From Candidatus Pacearchaeota archaeon (GTDB lineage: Archaea; Nanoarchaeota; Nanoarchaeia; Pacearchaeales; GW2011-AR1), in contig NZER01000469.1 in NCBI GenBank assembly GCA_002690445.1, positions 1 to 6,907 of the forward strand: a stretch of 6,907 bases of DNA, given 5' to 3'. How positions within the stretch are numbered: the first letter of the stretch is position 1; each line of letters starts with the position of its first letter. The notes beneath the pieces were generated by a model. It worked only from the letters and a program-made list of their open reading frames with translations, was not told the DNA's origin and searched no databases. This document shows, piece by piece, positions 1-5,250 of the stretch. The position numbers and the translations under genes are program-made.

Positions 1-876
1 GACACCTTCGGCCCCTTCTGCCTGTTGGACTTATCAAGTGCCGGAACGGTTGACCAGACTATGCGTGAGGGCATACGGGACGCTTGGCACGATGCGGATA
101 TGAACTTCGAGACTTTCGCCACAGACTTACGAGCTTTGCTCACAGGCGGTGAAACGATAGACTTGACATATTGGAAACTCGACGAAGTTCCCTACGGCCA
201 AGAAATAGACACCAACAATGTAATCTTTCGCTATACCAGAACAGTATCAGTGGGCAGCTCCGGCACGGAAACCGCCGAAGGTTCTGCTACATCCGATACT
301 GAGAACTGCACTGGTTTTCCGCTCAAGACGCTGGGCGATAGCTTCAAGGGCAGCGGGTTGTGGATGGATCAAGTACATACAATCGGCTTCGGTGACCATG
401 CTGATTTTAGTTTTGGAGATGGTTCAAATGATAGCCCGATGTCGCTCGTTGTTTGGGCTGATTGGGAAGTACCGATTGCTAATGGATATGTGATTGATAA
501 ATACTTCGATGCTGAAAATGAATACTATGTGCGGTTAGAATTAAACGGGAAATTGAAGTTGCGGATGGAAGACGCAAGTGTCAATAAAGCAATAAGTAGA
601 TACAGTAGTTCGCCTGTTGATGGTGAATTGCATTGTTGGGTATTCACTTACGCAGGCGATTCTGACGAAACAAATACTCATTTTTACTTGGATGGGGACT
701 TAAATGATGGGGGGGCTTCGAAACAAGCGGGGTATATCGCTATGGAAGCGGGCACTAGTGCACTCCGCATAAATCACCTCATCGGCAGCGGTTCTATCTA
801 CAACGCCCAACTCTACAACCGAGAACTCTCGGCTGGTGAAATCCAAGCTCTCTATGCCCAAGGAGCATATGTATAA
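1..876 (+). CDS. LamG/concanavalin-like jelly-roll domain protein, 5' partial
   Basis: The frame is open from the first base of the window, so the start lies upstream. A TTG at 25 is the first possible start inside the window, but it has no ribosome binding site and I do not take it as real. Counting from that TTG, residues 1-118 are unrecognised. Residues about 119-283 form a LamG/concanavalin-like beta-sandwich, closing with the diagnostic block around 258-280 (IYNAQLYNRELSAGE, then IQALY). Known members bind carbohydrate or other ligands and occur in phage decoration proteins, fibres and bacterial surface proteins. Its place just before the head-tail connector suggests a virion-surface protein, perhaps a capsid decoration or head fibre; this is inference. 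Glutamine is CAA in 6 of 7 cases, unlike the CAG-rich connector gene, which hints at a separate origin. It ends in a TAATG overlap with the next gene. The domain call is good; the role is uncertain. Confidence 0.8.
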   Translation, partial: DTFGPFCLLDLSSAGTVDQTMREGIRDAWHDADMNFETFATDLRALLTGGETIDLTYWKLDEVPYGQEIDTNNVIFRYTRTVSVGSSGTETAEGSATSDTENCTGFPLKTLGDSFKGSGLWMDQVHTIGFGDHADFSFGDGSNDSPMSLVVWADWEVPIANGYVIDKYFDAENEYYVRLELNGKLKLRMEDASVNKAISRYSSSPVDGELHCWVFTYAGDSDETNTHFYLDGDLNDGGASKQAGYIAMEAGTSALRINHLIGSGSIYNAQLYNRELSAGEIQALYAQGAYV

Positions 877-880
877 TGGC
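871..880 (+). repeat. 10-base direct repeat, left copy, at gene junction
   Basis: GTATAATGGC spans the stop/start overlap (GTA TAA / ATG GC) between the LamG gene and the 92-residue gene. An identical copy lies at 1149-1158 across the next junction. The two copies bracket the 92-residue gene exactly. Part of the match is forced by the shared TAATG overlap and an alanine second codon, so chance or codon constraint could explain it. Confidence 0.5.
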
Positions 881-1154
881 AGCGAACAGCTACTCAAATA
901 GAGGTATTTATATTCATATCTTTGTCGGGACAGTTATTCCAGAAAGCTGGAAAACTCAATTTCTGGATATGACTGGTGAAGGATTGAATTGGATTGAGCT
1001 CAGTGATGGTAGTAAGCTTGTCAAGAACTGTTTCTTGGGTGAGGTAGGTATTAATATTATTCGTGAGATAGTCCATGCCGAGGATAATAACAAGTGTGCT
1101 TTGATAGATGTTGCCGAAGCTAGAGAATTAGCAAATACGACAGGAGTGGTATAA
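876..1154 (+). CDS. Hypothetical 92-residue protein between LamG gene and connector
   Basis: I do not recognise this protein. It is small, soluble-looking and has no signal peptide or clear membrane segment. It has mixed beta-type hydrophobic stretches near the start (GIYIHIFVGTVIP) and in the middle (NWIELSDGSKLVKNCFLGEV), and a charged C-terminal part. The ATG overlaps the stop of the LamG gene (TAATG) and is preceded by AAGGAG at 860-865, ten bases upstream, so the start is well supported and translation is probably coupled. Its own stop overlaps the connector start in the same way. The gene is clearly AT-richer than the genes to its right. A 10-base direct repeat spans both of its ends. 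It could be a partner of the LamG protein or an independent accessory gene; nothing in the sequence decides this. Confidence 0.75.
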   Translation: MAANSYSNRGIYIHIFVGTVIPESWKTQFLDMTGEGLNWIELSDGSKLVKNCFLGEVGINIIREIVHAEDNNKCALIDVAEARELANTTGVV

Positions 1155-1158
1155 TGGC
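1149..1158 (+). repeat. 10-base direct repeat, right copy, at gene junction
   Basis: This is an identical GTATAATGGC at the stop/start overlap between the 92-residue gene and the connector gene. Recombination between this copy and the one at 871-880 would remove the intervening gene and leave the flanking genes joined in the same arrangement. Confidence 0.5.
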
Positions 1159-2287
1159 CGTGGGAACGTATGCCCTGACAAGCCTGGCCAAGGCCAAGGC
1201 CTATCTGCGGCTCTACGGCAATCAGCCGCTGGAGTCAGCCATGAGCGTGATCCATACTGGCGACGGCACGGCAGCTACTGTGGAGGTCACATCTACATCT
1301 GTGGTACTCGTCCAGACCGGCGGCACGGGTGCTGGCACGGATACTATCCTGTTCTCGGCGGACGCCACGCTGACCGAGATGGTGGATGCCATCAACGCCC
1401 TGACCCGCTCCTATCGGGCGGTGCTTTACGGCAACTCCGCAGCAGCGACTACGGATATGGAGATTACGGCCGCTACTTCCTGCCTAAGCGCTGAGGTTAC
1501 GCTCAAATATACCAACAACTACCTGATCGAGCAGATAATCGATGCGGCTACCGCCGAAATTGAGAATATCTGCGGCCGGCAGTTCAAGAGCCGCGACTAT
1601 ACTGAAGAGTATGACGGCCAGGGCGGGCAGTACCATTACCCGGATAACTGGCCGGTATCCAAGGTCAGCAGGCTCTCGGTAGGCCGCTTGAATACTCTGG
1701 GCGTCTGGTGCAATTCAGGCACAGCCACCTATGCCGATGTCCGTAGCGACGGCACCAACCTGACCCTGACCTATGACGATAGCAGCGGCACGACAACGGC
1801 TAATATCGCCTATTCGACTTATACCACCATAACAGCCCTGGCAGCCCAGATAAACGCCACAGCGGGCGGCTGGGCGGCTCTAGGGCTAGGCTATGGCGAC
1901 TACCTGACTGCCGATATCCTGGACCTACCGGCCAGCTATTCCCTGAACGAATATGCCTACCTGCAGCAGCCCTATCAGTCGGTAAGCGGCTGGCGGTGGG
2001 ATGCGGATAAAGGCAGGTTGTGGATACCGAGCGGTTTTTCTGCTGGTACGCAAAATATCTGGATAGAATATACCGGCGGCTACAGCACGATCCCCGCAGA
2101 TGTAGAAGCGGCCTGCCTTGACCTTGTACGCTGGATGTACAACGCTACCAGCCGCGACCCAGCTCTGCAGTCCGAGAAGCTGGGCGACTACGCATGGGCG
2201 GCCAAGAGCGGCAGCTCCGGTGGTAGTAGCGGTTTTATGACCGAACTTGAAGCGAGATTGGCCCAGTATAAGCGCATTACCGTTTAG
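1154..2287 (+). CDS. Head-tail connector protein, gp6-like, with two inserted domains
   Basis: The fold elements of the HK97 gp6/YqbG-type connector can be read in order. Helix 1 is at 9-20 (TSLAKAKAYLRL), helix 2 at about 123-144 (YLIEQIIDAATAEIENICGR), then YTEEYDG near 149. The C-terminal signature is at about 303-330 (WIEYTGGYSTIPADVEAAC) with EKLGDY at 341-346. Such proteins form a ring below the portal and make the first layer of the neck. Typical members are about 100-200 residues, while this one is 377. The excess is two insertions, about 30-118 between helices 1 and 2 and about 175-290 after helix 2. Each holds a similar beta-strand/helix/strand module (see findings). The ATG overlaps the previous stop and has AGGAG at 1142-1146. 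The codon use is CAG-rich, with 12 of 13 glutamines as CAG. The family call is strong and the function of the insertions is unknown. Confidence 0.85.
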   Translation: MAVGTYALTSLAKAKAYLRLYGNQPLESAMSVIHTGDGTAATVEVTSTSVVLVQTGGTGAGTDTILFSADATLTEMVDAINALTRSYRAVLYGNSAAATTDMEITAATSCLSAEVTLKYTNNYLIEQIIDAATAEIENICGRQFKSRDYTEEYDGQGGQYHYPDNWPVSKVSRLSVGRLNTLGVWCNSGTATYADVRSDGTNLTLTYDDSSGTTTANIAYSTYTTITALAAQINATAGGWAALGLGYGDYLTADILDLPASYSLNEYAYLQQPYQSVSGWRWDADKGRLWIPSGFSAGTQNIWIEYTGGYSTIPADVEAACLDLVRWMYNATSRDPALQSEKLGDYAWAAKSGSSGGSSGFMTELEARLAQYKRITV

Positions 2288-2290
2288 GAG
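2286..2290 (+). promoter_or_regulatory. Ribosome binding site that decides a GTG start
   Basis: AGGAG overlaps the connector stop codon. Three possible starts follow in three different frames: ATG 2291 (no spacing), ATG 2296 (5 bases) and GTG 2298 (7 bases). Only the GTG frame gives a product that reaches and overlaps the next gene, so the site is assigned to it. Confidence 0.6.
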
Positions 2291-2297
2291 ATGCGAT

Positions 2298-2789
2298 GTG
2301 CCAGAACACGACCACGAAACCGAGAGAGTGCTTGAGGTGCTCCAATCACCATCGCCGTCTAATAATGGTTCCTACCAAAAGACGGTTTCCCTGGTTGTGG
2401 TCCTCATCGCTTTATTCACTTATATGCATCTCCAAATCCAAAGCGTCGGGCAACGGGTGCGGGACGCAAAAGAAGACTTACATCAACTTGAGCAACGCAC
2501 CCAAGGCAATCTTGAGAGACTTGATACGCAACTACAAACTAAAATTAGTGGGCTGAGGACGGAAGCCGTGGAGAAGATAGGCACGGTATCGATGACATCG
2601 AAGCTGGAAACGGAACGGACGCATGCAAGGCTGGCTAAGTTCGACAAGTGGTTATTTATGTGGAACGTACAGTATCCCGCCCTGAATGCCCTGCAGTCGG
2701 AACAGATAAAAGCAATGGAGCGTGACTTGTACAGCACGCCGATATTAGTGCCAAAACGGACTGCACCGAGAACGGAGGCAGCTCCGTGA
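2298..2789 (+). CDS. Membrane-anchored coiled-coil protein, function unknown
   Basis: This 163-residue protein has a charged, serine/proline-rich N-terminus (1-28), one hydrophobic segment at about 29-47 (TVSLVVVLIALFTYMHLQI), and a long polar helical region from about 48 to 125 with heptad-like spacing (RVRDAKEDLHQLEQRTQ and onwards). A tryptophan/proline-containing segment (FDKWLFMWNVQYPAL) and a basic, proline-rich tail follow. I read it as a single-pass membrane protein whose helical part probably oligomerises. The start chosen is GTG 2298 with AGGAG seven bases upstream; a longer reading from TTG 2247 lacks a binding site and overlaps the connector gene. The stop overlaps the next gene's start (GTGA). 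Glutamine is CAA in 10 of 13 cases, the reverse of the connector gene. Neck modules do not normally contain a membrane protein here. Superinfection exclusion, host envelope interaction or a virion role are possible, but none can be shown. Confidence 0.75.
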   Translation: MPEHDHETERVLEVLQSPSPSNNGSYQKTVSLVVVLIALFTYMHLQIQSVGQRVRDAKEDLHQLEQRTQGNLERLDTQLQTKISGLRTEAVEKIGTVSMTSKLETERTHARLAKFDKWLFMWNVQYPALNALQSEQIKAMERDLYSTPILVPKRTAPRTEAAP

Positions 2790-3109
2790 GTATCGAGGCC
2801 CTGCTAGTATCGACTGTAGATATACAGACGCCTACGGCAACGCGGGATAACTCCGGCGGCTACGAGGAATCATGGGCCAACTCGATTGTGAATATGCCCT
2901 GCCGCATACAGCCGGTCGGTGGTAATGAGGCATTTTCGATGGGCAAGGAAGGGGCTGAGATAAGCCATCGGGTGTACTGTGTGCCCGCGAATATAACGGA
3001 GTCTGATAGGATTATATTCGGAAGCCGCACGTTTAGGATTCGAGCGGTGCGTGATACCGATGAGCTGGGTAGGCTGATGGTTATAGACTGCATCGAGGAG
3101 TCGAGCTGA
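2786..3109 (+). CDS. Head closure protein, SPP1 gp16-like (phage head-tail joining family)
   Basis: The 107 residues follow the SPP1 gp16 / head-tail joining family pattern. There is an N-terminal strand with VDIQTPTATRD, a GGYEESWA turn, CRIQPVGGNEAF, a central HRVYC strand, ITESDRIIFGSRTFRIRAV, and a final strand before the C-terminus (RLMVIDCIEE). The length is typical for the family. These proteins bind under the connector ring and close the DNA exit channel after packaging, preparing the head for tail docking. The GTG start overlaps the previous stop by four bases (GTGA) and has GGAGG at 2774-2778, seven bases upstream. Its stop overlaps the next ATG (TGATG). The location directly before the gp10-like and terminator genes is the usual order. 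The call rests on motif pattern and context. Confidence 0.85.
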   Translation: MSIEALLVSTVDIQTPTATRDNSGGYEESWANSIVNMPCRIQPVGGNEAFSMGKEGAEISHRVYCVPANITESDRIIFGSRTFRIRAVRDTDELGRLMVIDCIEESS

Positions 3110-3633
3110 TGCCGGTACGATGGGAGCCTAATAGATTCCTGACGGAGGTGGAGAAGAAGACGCAGCGTGGGCTCGAGACCGCGGCCCAGTTTCTGGTGCG
3201 GCGGATAAAGCTCAGCCTCCGGGGCGGGCAGCCCCCGGGGCCGCCGGGTGGAAAACCGCATAGGCTCACGGGCACCCTTGCCCGGAGCATCGACTACGAG
3301 ATGGGCGAGCTGCGGGCACGGATAGGCACGGGGCTGGTCTACGGGCGTATTCAGGAGCTTGGTGGTGTCGTCAGGCCGAAATCCGCAAGAGCCCTGGCTA
3401 TACCGATACACCGGACAGCCAAGAAAGCAGAAGGACCGAAATCCTTCAATAACCTGACGATGATACAACGATCCGGCCGGCCCCCATTGCTGGTTCGCAT
3501 ACGAGGCAAGGCTATGGATGTTATGTATGTTCTTCTGAAACGGGTGAACATCCCCAAGCGGCCTTACTTACGCCCTGCCTTGGATGACCTTGGGAATCGA
3601 AAACAGATAGAGAGGCTGGTGGCTCGTGGATGA
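3109..3633 (+). CDS. HK97 gp10-like / Mu gpG-like tail-joining protein
   Basis: This is a basic protein of 174 residues. It has a helical N-terminus (about 10-37), a glycine/proline-rich loop (39-49, GGQPPGPPGGK), the family block LTGTLARSI at 53-61, GLVYGRIQELGG at 75-86, and IPKRPYLRPAL near the C-terminus (148-158). The tGxLxxSI, YxxxxExG and RPxLxPAL elements are shared by HK97 gp10-like neck/tail proteins and the Mu gpG virion morphogenesis family, and the middle segment (about 90-146) resembles the latter. In related phages the protein acts at the head-proximal end of the tail, at or near the tail terminator. The ATG overlaps the previous stop and has GAGGAG at 3095-3100. Its 3' end overlaps the next gene by eight bases. 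The family is well supported; the precise sub-family is less sure. Confidence 0.82.
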   Translation: MPVRWEPNRFLTEVEKKTQRGLETAAQFLVRRIKLSLRGGQPPGPPGGKPHRLTGTLARSIDYEMGELRARIGTGLVYGRIQELGGVVRPKSARALAIPIHRTAKKAEGPKSFNNLTMIQRSGRPPLLVRIRGKAMDVMYVLLKRVNIPKRPYLRPALDDLGNRKQIERLVARG

Positions 3634-4015
3634 GCTGATGAAGGCTATCTACGACGAGTTCACCAACGACGCTACGCTGGTGGCCGCCCTTACCGGCGGG
3701 CTGTACCAGACGCGAGCTGATCCCAAGACTTCGTTTCCCTACGGGGTATTCGACCTAGTGAGCAACACACCCGGCTGGACGTTTGCCAAGGCCGTAGAGT
3801 CGGCCCGGATACAGTTTTCGGTATTCGCGGCGACCAATGCGGAGATCATGGATATCGGCAAGAAACTGATGAGCACCTACGACTTTGCCAGCCTGACCTT
3901 CACGGGCTCGGGCTACACGACTGTCGGCCTGGTGCGGGAGAATAACCTGGTTAGCTGGGACGATGGCTATTACCAGTATGTGATCGACTACCGGATGATG
4001 ATACACGCAACCTAA
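3626..4015 (+). CDS. Tail terminator protein, DUF3168-like
   Basis: The 129 residues match the tail-terminator pattern. There is an N-terminal helix (ELMKAIYDEF), a short loop, LVAALTGGLYQTRADPKTSFPYGVFDL, a strand-rich centre with IQFSVFAAT, a helix (AEIMDIGKKLMSTYDF) and a closing strand pair (YYQYVIDYRMMI). Members form a hexameric ring capping the head-proximal end of the tail tube and stopping polymerisation. The chosen start is GTG 3626, which overlaps the gp10-like gene by eight bases and has GAGAGG at 3610-3615. An in-frame ATG at 3638 would shorten the protein by four residues and has no good binding site. The next gene is the tail tube protein, its expected partner. The call is by pattern and gene order, not by a search. 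Confidence 0.78.
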   Translation: MDELMKAIYDEFTNDATLVAALTGGLYQTRADPKTSFPYGVFDLVSNTPGWTFAKAVESARIQFSVFAATNAEIMDIGKKLMSTYDFASLTFTGSGYTTVGLVRENNLVSWDDGYYQYVIDYRMMIHAT

Positions 4016-4022
4016 AAGGAGG
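4015..4022 (+). promoter_or_regulatory. Strong Shine-Dalgarno site of the major tail protein gene
   Basis: AAAGGAGG lies seven bases before the ATG at 4030 and begins at the last base of the terminator stop codon. It is one of only two eight-base matches of this kind noticed in the window. A strong site fits the high copy number needed for tail tube subunits. Confidence 0.8.
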
Positions 4023-4029
4023 ATTTGCG

Positions 4030-4410
4030 ATGGCTGTTACGACTGGTGATACGGGAACCGTTACTCTGGTCAATGGGTACGTGGCCAACGTGCGCAACTG
4101 GACCCTGAATATCGTTGCCGACGAGCACGATATCACGGACTTCTCCAGCACCACGGCCTGGACGGAGTACATGACCGGGCTTAAGCGATGGTCGGGGAGC
4201 TACGAGTGCTTCCTGGATGACACTACTGTGCTGGTACTGCCCGGCTACGGCACGGGCGGCGGCGGTGCGGCCATGGTGCTGACTTCCAGTACGGGCCGGA
4301 CCTTCAGTGGTGATGCCGTGGTGACTGCTGCGGACGTTACCGTCAATCCAGCAGATCCGAATGTTTGCACCGTCAACTTCAGAGGCACCGGTGCGTTGAC
4401 CGTAGCATAG
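4030..4410 (+). CDS. Major tail tube protein
   Basis: This is a 126-residue, beta-rich, alanine/threonine/glycine-rich protein. It begins MAVTTGDTGTVTLVNG and has a WTLNIVADEHDITDFSS stretch, then YMTGLKRWSGSYECFLDD. The C-terminal half (TGRTFSGDAVVTAADVTVN and following) matches the strand pattern of siphophage tail tube proteins. These stack as hexameric rings around the tape measure protein to make the tail tube. The strong AAAGGAGG at 4015-4022, the position after the terminator gene and the position before the chaperone and tape measure genes all agree with this role. The protein is somewhat short for a tube protein and carries no added C-terminal Ig-like domain. A glycine run at about 76-79 (GGGG) lies in a probable loop. 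Confidence 0.85.
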   Translation: MAVTTGDTGTVTLVNGYVANVRNWTLNIVADEHDITDFSSTTAWTEYMTGLKRWSGSYECFLDDTTVLVLPGYGTGGGGAAMVLTSSTGRTFSGDAVVTAADVTVNPADPNVCTVNFRGTGALTVA

Positions 4411-4422
4411 CCTCTGCTTGAG

Positions 4423-4430
4423 AAAGGAGG
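4423..4430 (+). promoter_or_regulatory. Strong Shine-Dalgarno site of the four-cysteine mini-protein gene
   Basis: AAAGGAGG sits six bases before the ATG at 4437. It is identical to the site of the tail tube gene and is the main evidence that the short frame downstream is translated, probably at a high level. Confidence 0.8.
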
Positions 4431-4436
4431 TGAGCT

Positions 4437-4577
4437 ATGGAAACACGCCCAACTTCTGATAAGAGCGTTCAGCGCGATGCTCCACGTGCGCTCGGACTGT
4501 GTACCGACTGCAAGGTGCGGTTCGGCACGGCCCCGGACGGCCTGTGCCGGCGTTGTAGAGAGGCTAAGAAGAAGTAA
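4437..4577 (+). CDS. 46-residue four-cysteine, zinc-ribbon-like protein
   Basis: This short frame is read directly from the sequence. It starts at ATG 4437 behind AAAGGAGG and stops at TAA 4575-4577. The first 20 residues are polar and basic. Cysteines at 22, 25, 37 and 40 form C-x2-C-x11-C-x2-C (LCTDCKVRFG, then GLCRRCRE), and the protein ends in three lysines. The paired CxxC motifs are those of small zinc-binding ribbons or knuckles. Metal binding is inferred from the cysteine spacing. The basic ends could suit nucleic acid or acidic protein binding. It fills the space between the tail tube gene (26-base gap) and the chaperone gene (10-base gap); the chaperone's AAGGAG begins within its stop codon. 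Its function is unknown. A structural, chaperone-related or regulatory role are all open. Confidence 0.8.
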   Translation: METRPTSDKSVQRDAPRALGLCTDCKVRFGTAPDGLCRRCREAKKK

Positions 4578-4587
4578 GGAGAAAGAA

Positions 4588-5061
4588 ATGGCGGTAGAAC
4601 CGAAGGATATGAGCAGGATCAGCGGAGCCCCAGCGGAGATCACCGGCAAGGACGGCCGGATGCTGAAGTTTTCACCCATCAACCCCGTGAAGGTCTGCGG
4701 AGCGTTGGGCAGGCATGTCAAGAGCCAGCGACAGGACAGCTTCATGGAGCTGGTCAAACGCCAGCCCGATATGTCGGCAGACGTGATATCCAGCACGCTG
4801 GCCAAGATCGAGGCCCAGCCCTACACCATGCAGACCATGATGGACGAGATGCAGACCTACGAGGGCACCAAGTTCATCCTCTGGCAGTCGCTCAAGCCGC
4901 ACAGCAACGGCCTGAAGCTCGAGGAGGTCGAGGATCTGGTGCCGGACATGGTGGCCGCCCTGACCATGGTGCTGGGTCTGAGCGGGATAACCGTGGGCGA
5001 GGAGGATACGACAAACCCTACGGCAAGCGGCGGCCAGATACAACCAACTGGTGGTTCTTGA
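4588..5061 (+). CDS. Tail assembly chaperone, short form (lambda gpG-type)
   Basis: The product is 157 residues. ATG 4588 has AAGGAG at 4576-4581; a longer in-frame reading from 4477 would overlap the four-cysteine gene and has no binding site. The protein is mostly helical after a short beta start (AEITGKDGRMLKFSPIN), with helices around PVKVCGALGRHVKSQ, FMELVKRQ, MSADVISSTLAKIEA and LVPDMVAALTMVLGLSG. A disordered glycine/threonine-rich tail follows. Gene position between the tube and tape measure genes, plus the overlapping -1 frame described below, identify it as the G-type chaperone. In lambda-like phages the short form and its frameshifted long form bind the tape measure protein and recruit tail tube subunits. 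Sequence identity to named families is not obvious by eye, so the call rests mainly on context and frameshift architecture. Confidence 0.8.
   Translation: MAVEPKDMSRISGAPAEITGKDGRMLKFSPINPVKVCGALGRHVKSQRQDSFMELVKRQPDMSADVISSTLAKIEAQPYTMQTMMDEMQTYEGTKFILWQSLKPHSNGLKLEEVEDLVPDMVAALTMVLGLSGITVGEEDTTNPTASGGQIQPTGGS
5013..5019 (+). promoter_or_regulatory. Predicted -1 ribosomal frameshift slippery site
   Basis: AAACCCT is read in the chaperone frame as ..A AAC CCT, an exact X-XXY-YYZ heptamer that lets the Asn and Pro tRNAs re-pair one base back (AAA, CCC). A -1 slip moves translation into the frame that stays open to TAG 5244-5246. The 48 bases from the site to the short-form stop hold a weak possible hairpin (GCCAG near 5034 with CTGGT near 5048), which is not compelling. 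Conserved -1 slippage in this gene pair is well known in siphophages. Confidence 0.72.
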
Positions 5062-5246
5062 TTGCGATGATGATTTACTTTTACGGGATGAGCTTCAAGG
5101 AAACGCTTGAACTCAGCCTGCCGCAGATGCAGGGTCTGATGGAGGAGATGCCCAAGGTGTTCAAGATGTTCAGTGCCGCTGGTGGTACGGGTGCTGCCAA
5201 AGCCCAAGGCCGCAGCAAATATGAAACAATGGGAGCTATGAGGTAG
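5019..5246 (+). CDS. Tail assembly chaperone, frameshift extension (lambda gpT-type)
   Basis: This is the -1 frame part of the long chaperone form. If translation slips at 5013-5019, the fusion runs 4588-5019 then 5019-5246, giving 219 residues. The extension of 75 residues begins YGKRRPDTTNWWFLIAMMIY, an aromatic/hydrophobic stretch like those at the start of T domains, followed by FYGMSFKETLELSLPQMQGLM and an alanine/glycine-rich tail. In known systems the T part contacts tail tube subunits while the G part binds the tape measure protein. Independent initiation at TTG 5058, which overlaps the short-form stop, is possible but would drop the NWW segment and has only a weak binding site. I therefore favour frameshifting. 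The tape measure gene starts four bases after its stop. Confidence 0.78.
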   Translation, partial: YGKRRPDTTNWWFLIAMMIYFYGMSFKETLELSLPQMQGLMEEMPKVFKMFSAAGGTGAAKAQGRSKYETMGAMR

Positions 5247-5250
5247 AACG

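Noticed and set aside
872..877. Perfect TATAAT that looks like a -10 promoter element (also at 1150-1155)
   Set aside because: Both copies are produced by the GTA-TAA/ATG stop-start overlap. There is no TTGACA-like element 16-18 bases upstream of either, and both sit inside tightly coupled genes.
2296..2556. 86-codon + frame starting at ATG 2296 as the real gene after the connector
   Set aside because: It ends about 230 bases before the next gene, has an odd composition and no coherent fold signal. The overlapping GTG 2298 frame has a membrane segment, a helical region and a coupled stop/start with the next gene.
2860..3468. Long minus-strand open frame of 202 codons
   Set aside because: It lies wholly opposite the head-closure and gp10-like genes, which have clear family motifs, and it has no recognisable domain. 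It reads as a shadow frame. The other minus-strand frames, such as 4245-4805 and 4857-5516, were rejected for the same reason.
4385..4394. 10-base perfect palindrome GCACCGGTGC near the end of the tail tube gene
   Set aside because: It is within coding sequence, has no loop and no following T run, and is expected by chance at this composition. It is not supported as an operator or terminator.
4477..4587. Upstream extension of the chaperone gene to ATG 4477
   Set aside because: This stretch overlaps the four-cysteine gene, lacks a ribosome binding site and gives a low-complexity basic sequence. ATG 4588 has a well-placed AAGGAG.
5058..5246. Independent 62-residue gene starting at TTG 5058
   Set aside because: The same frame is open upstream past a correctly phased slippery heptamer and contains the NWW segment typical of the frameshifted chaperone. 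A weak start at TTG is the less likely explanation.
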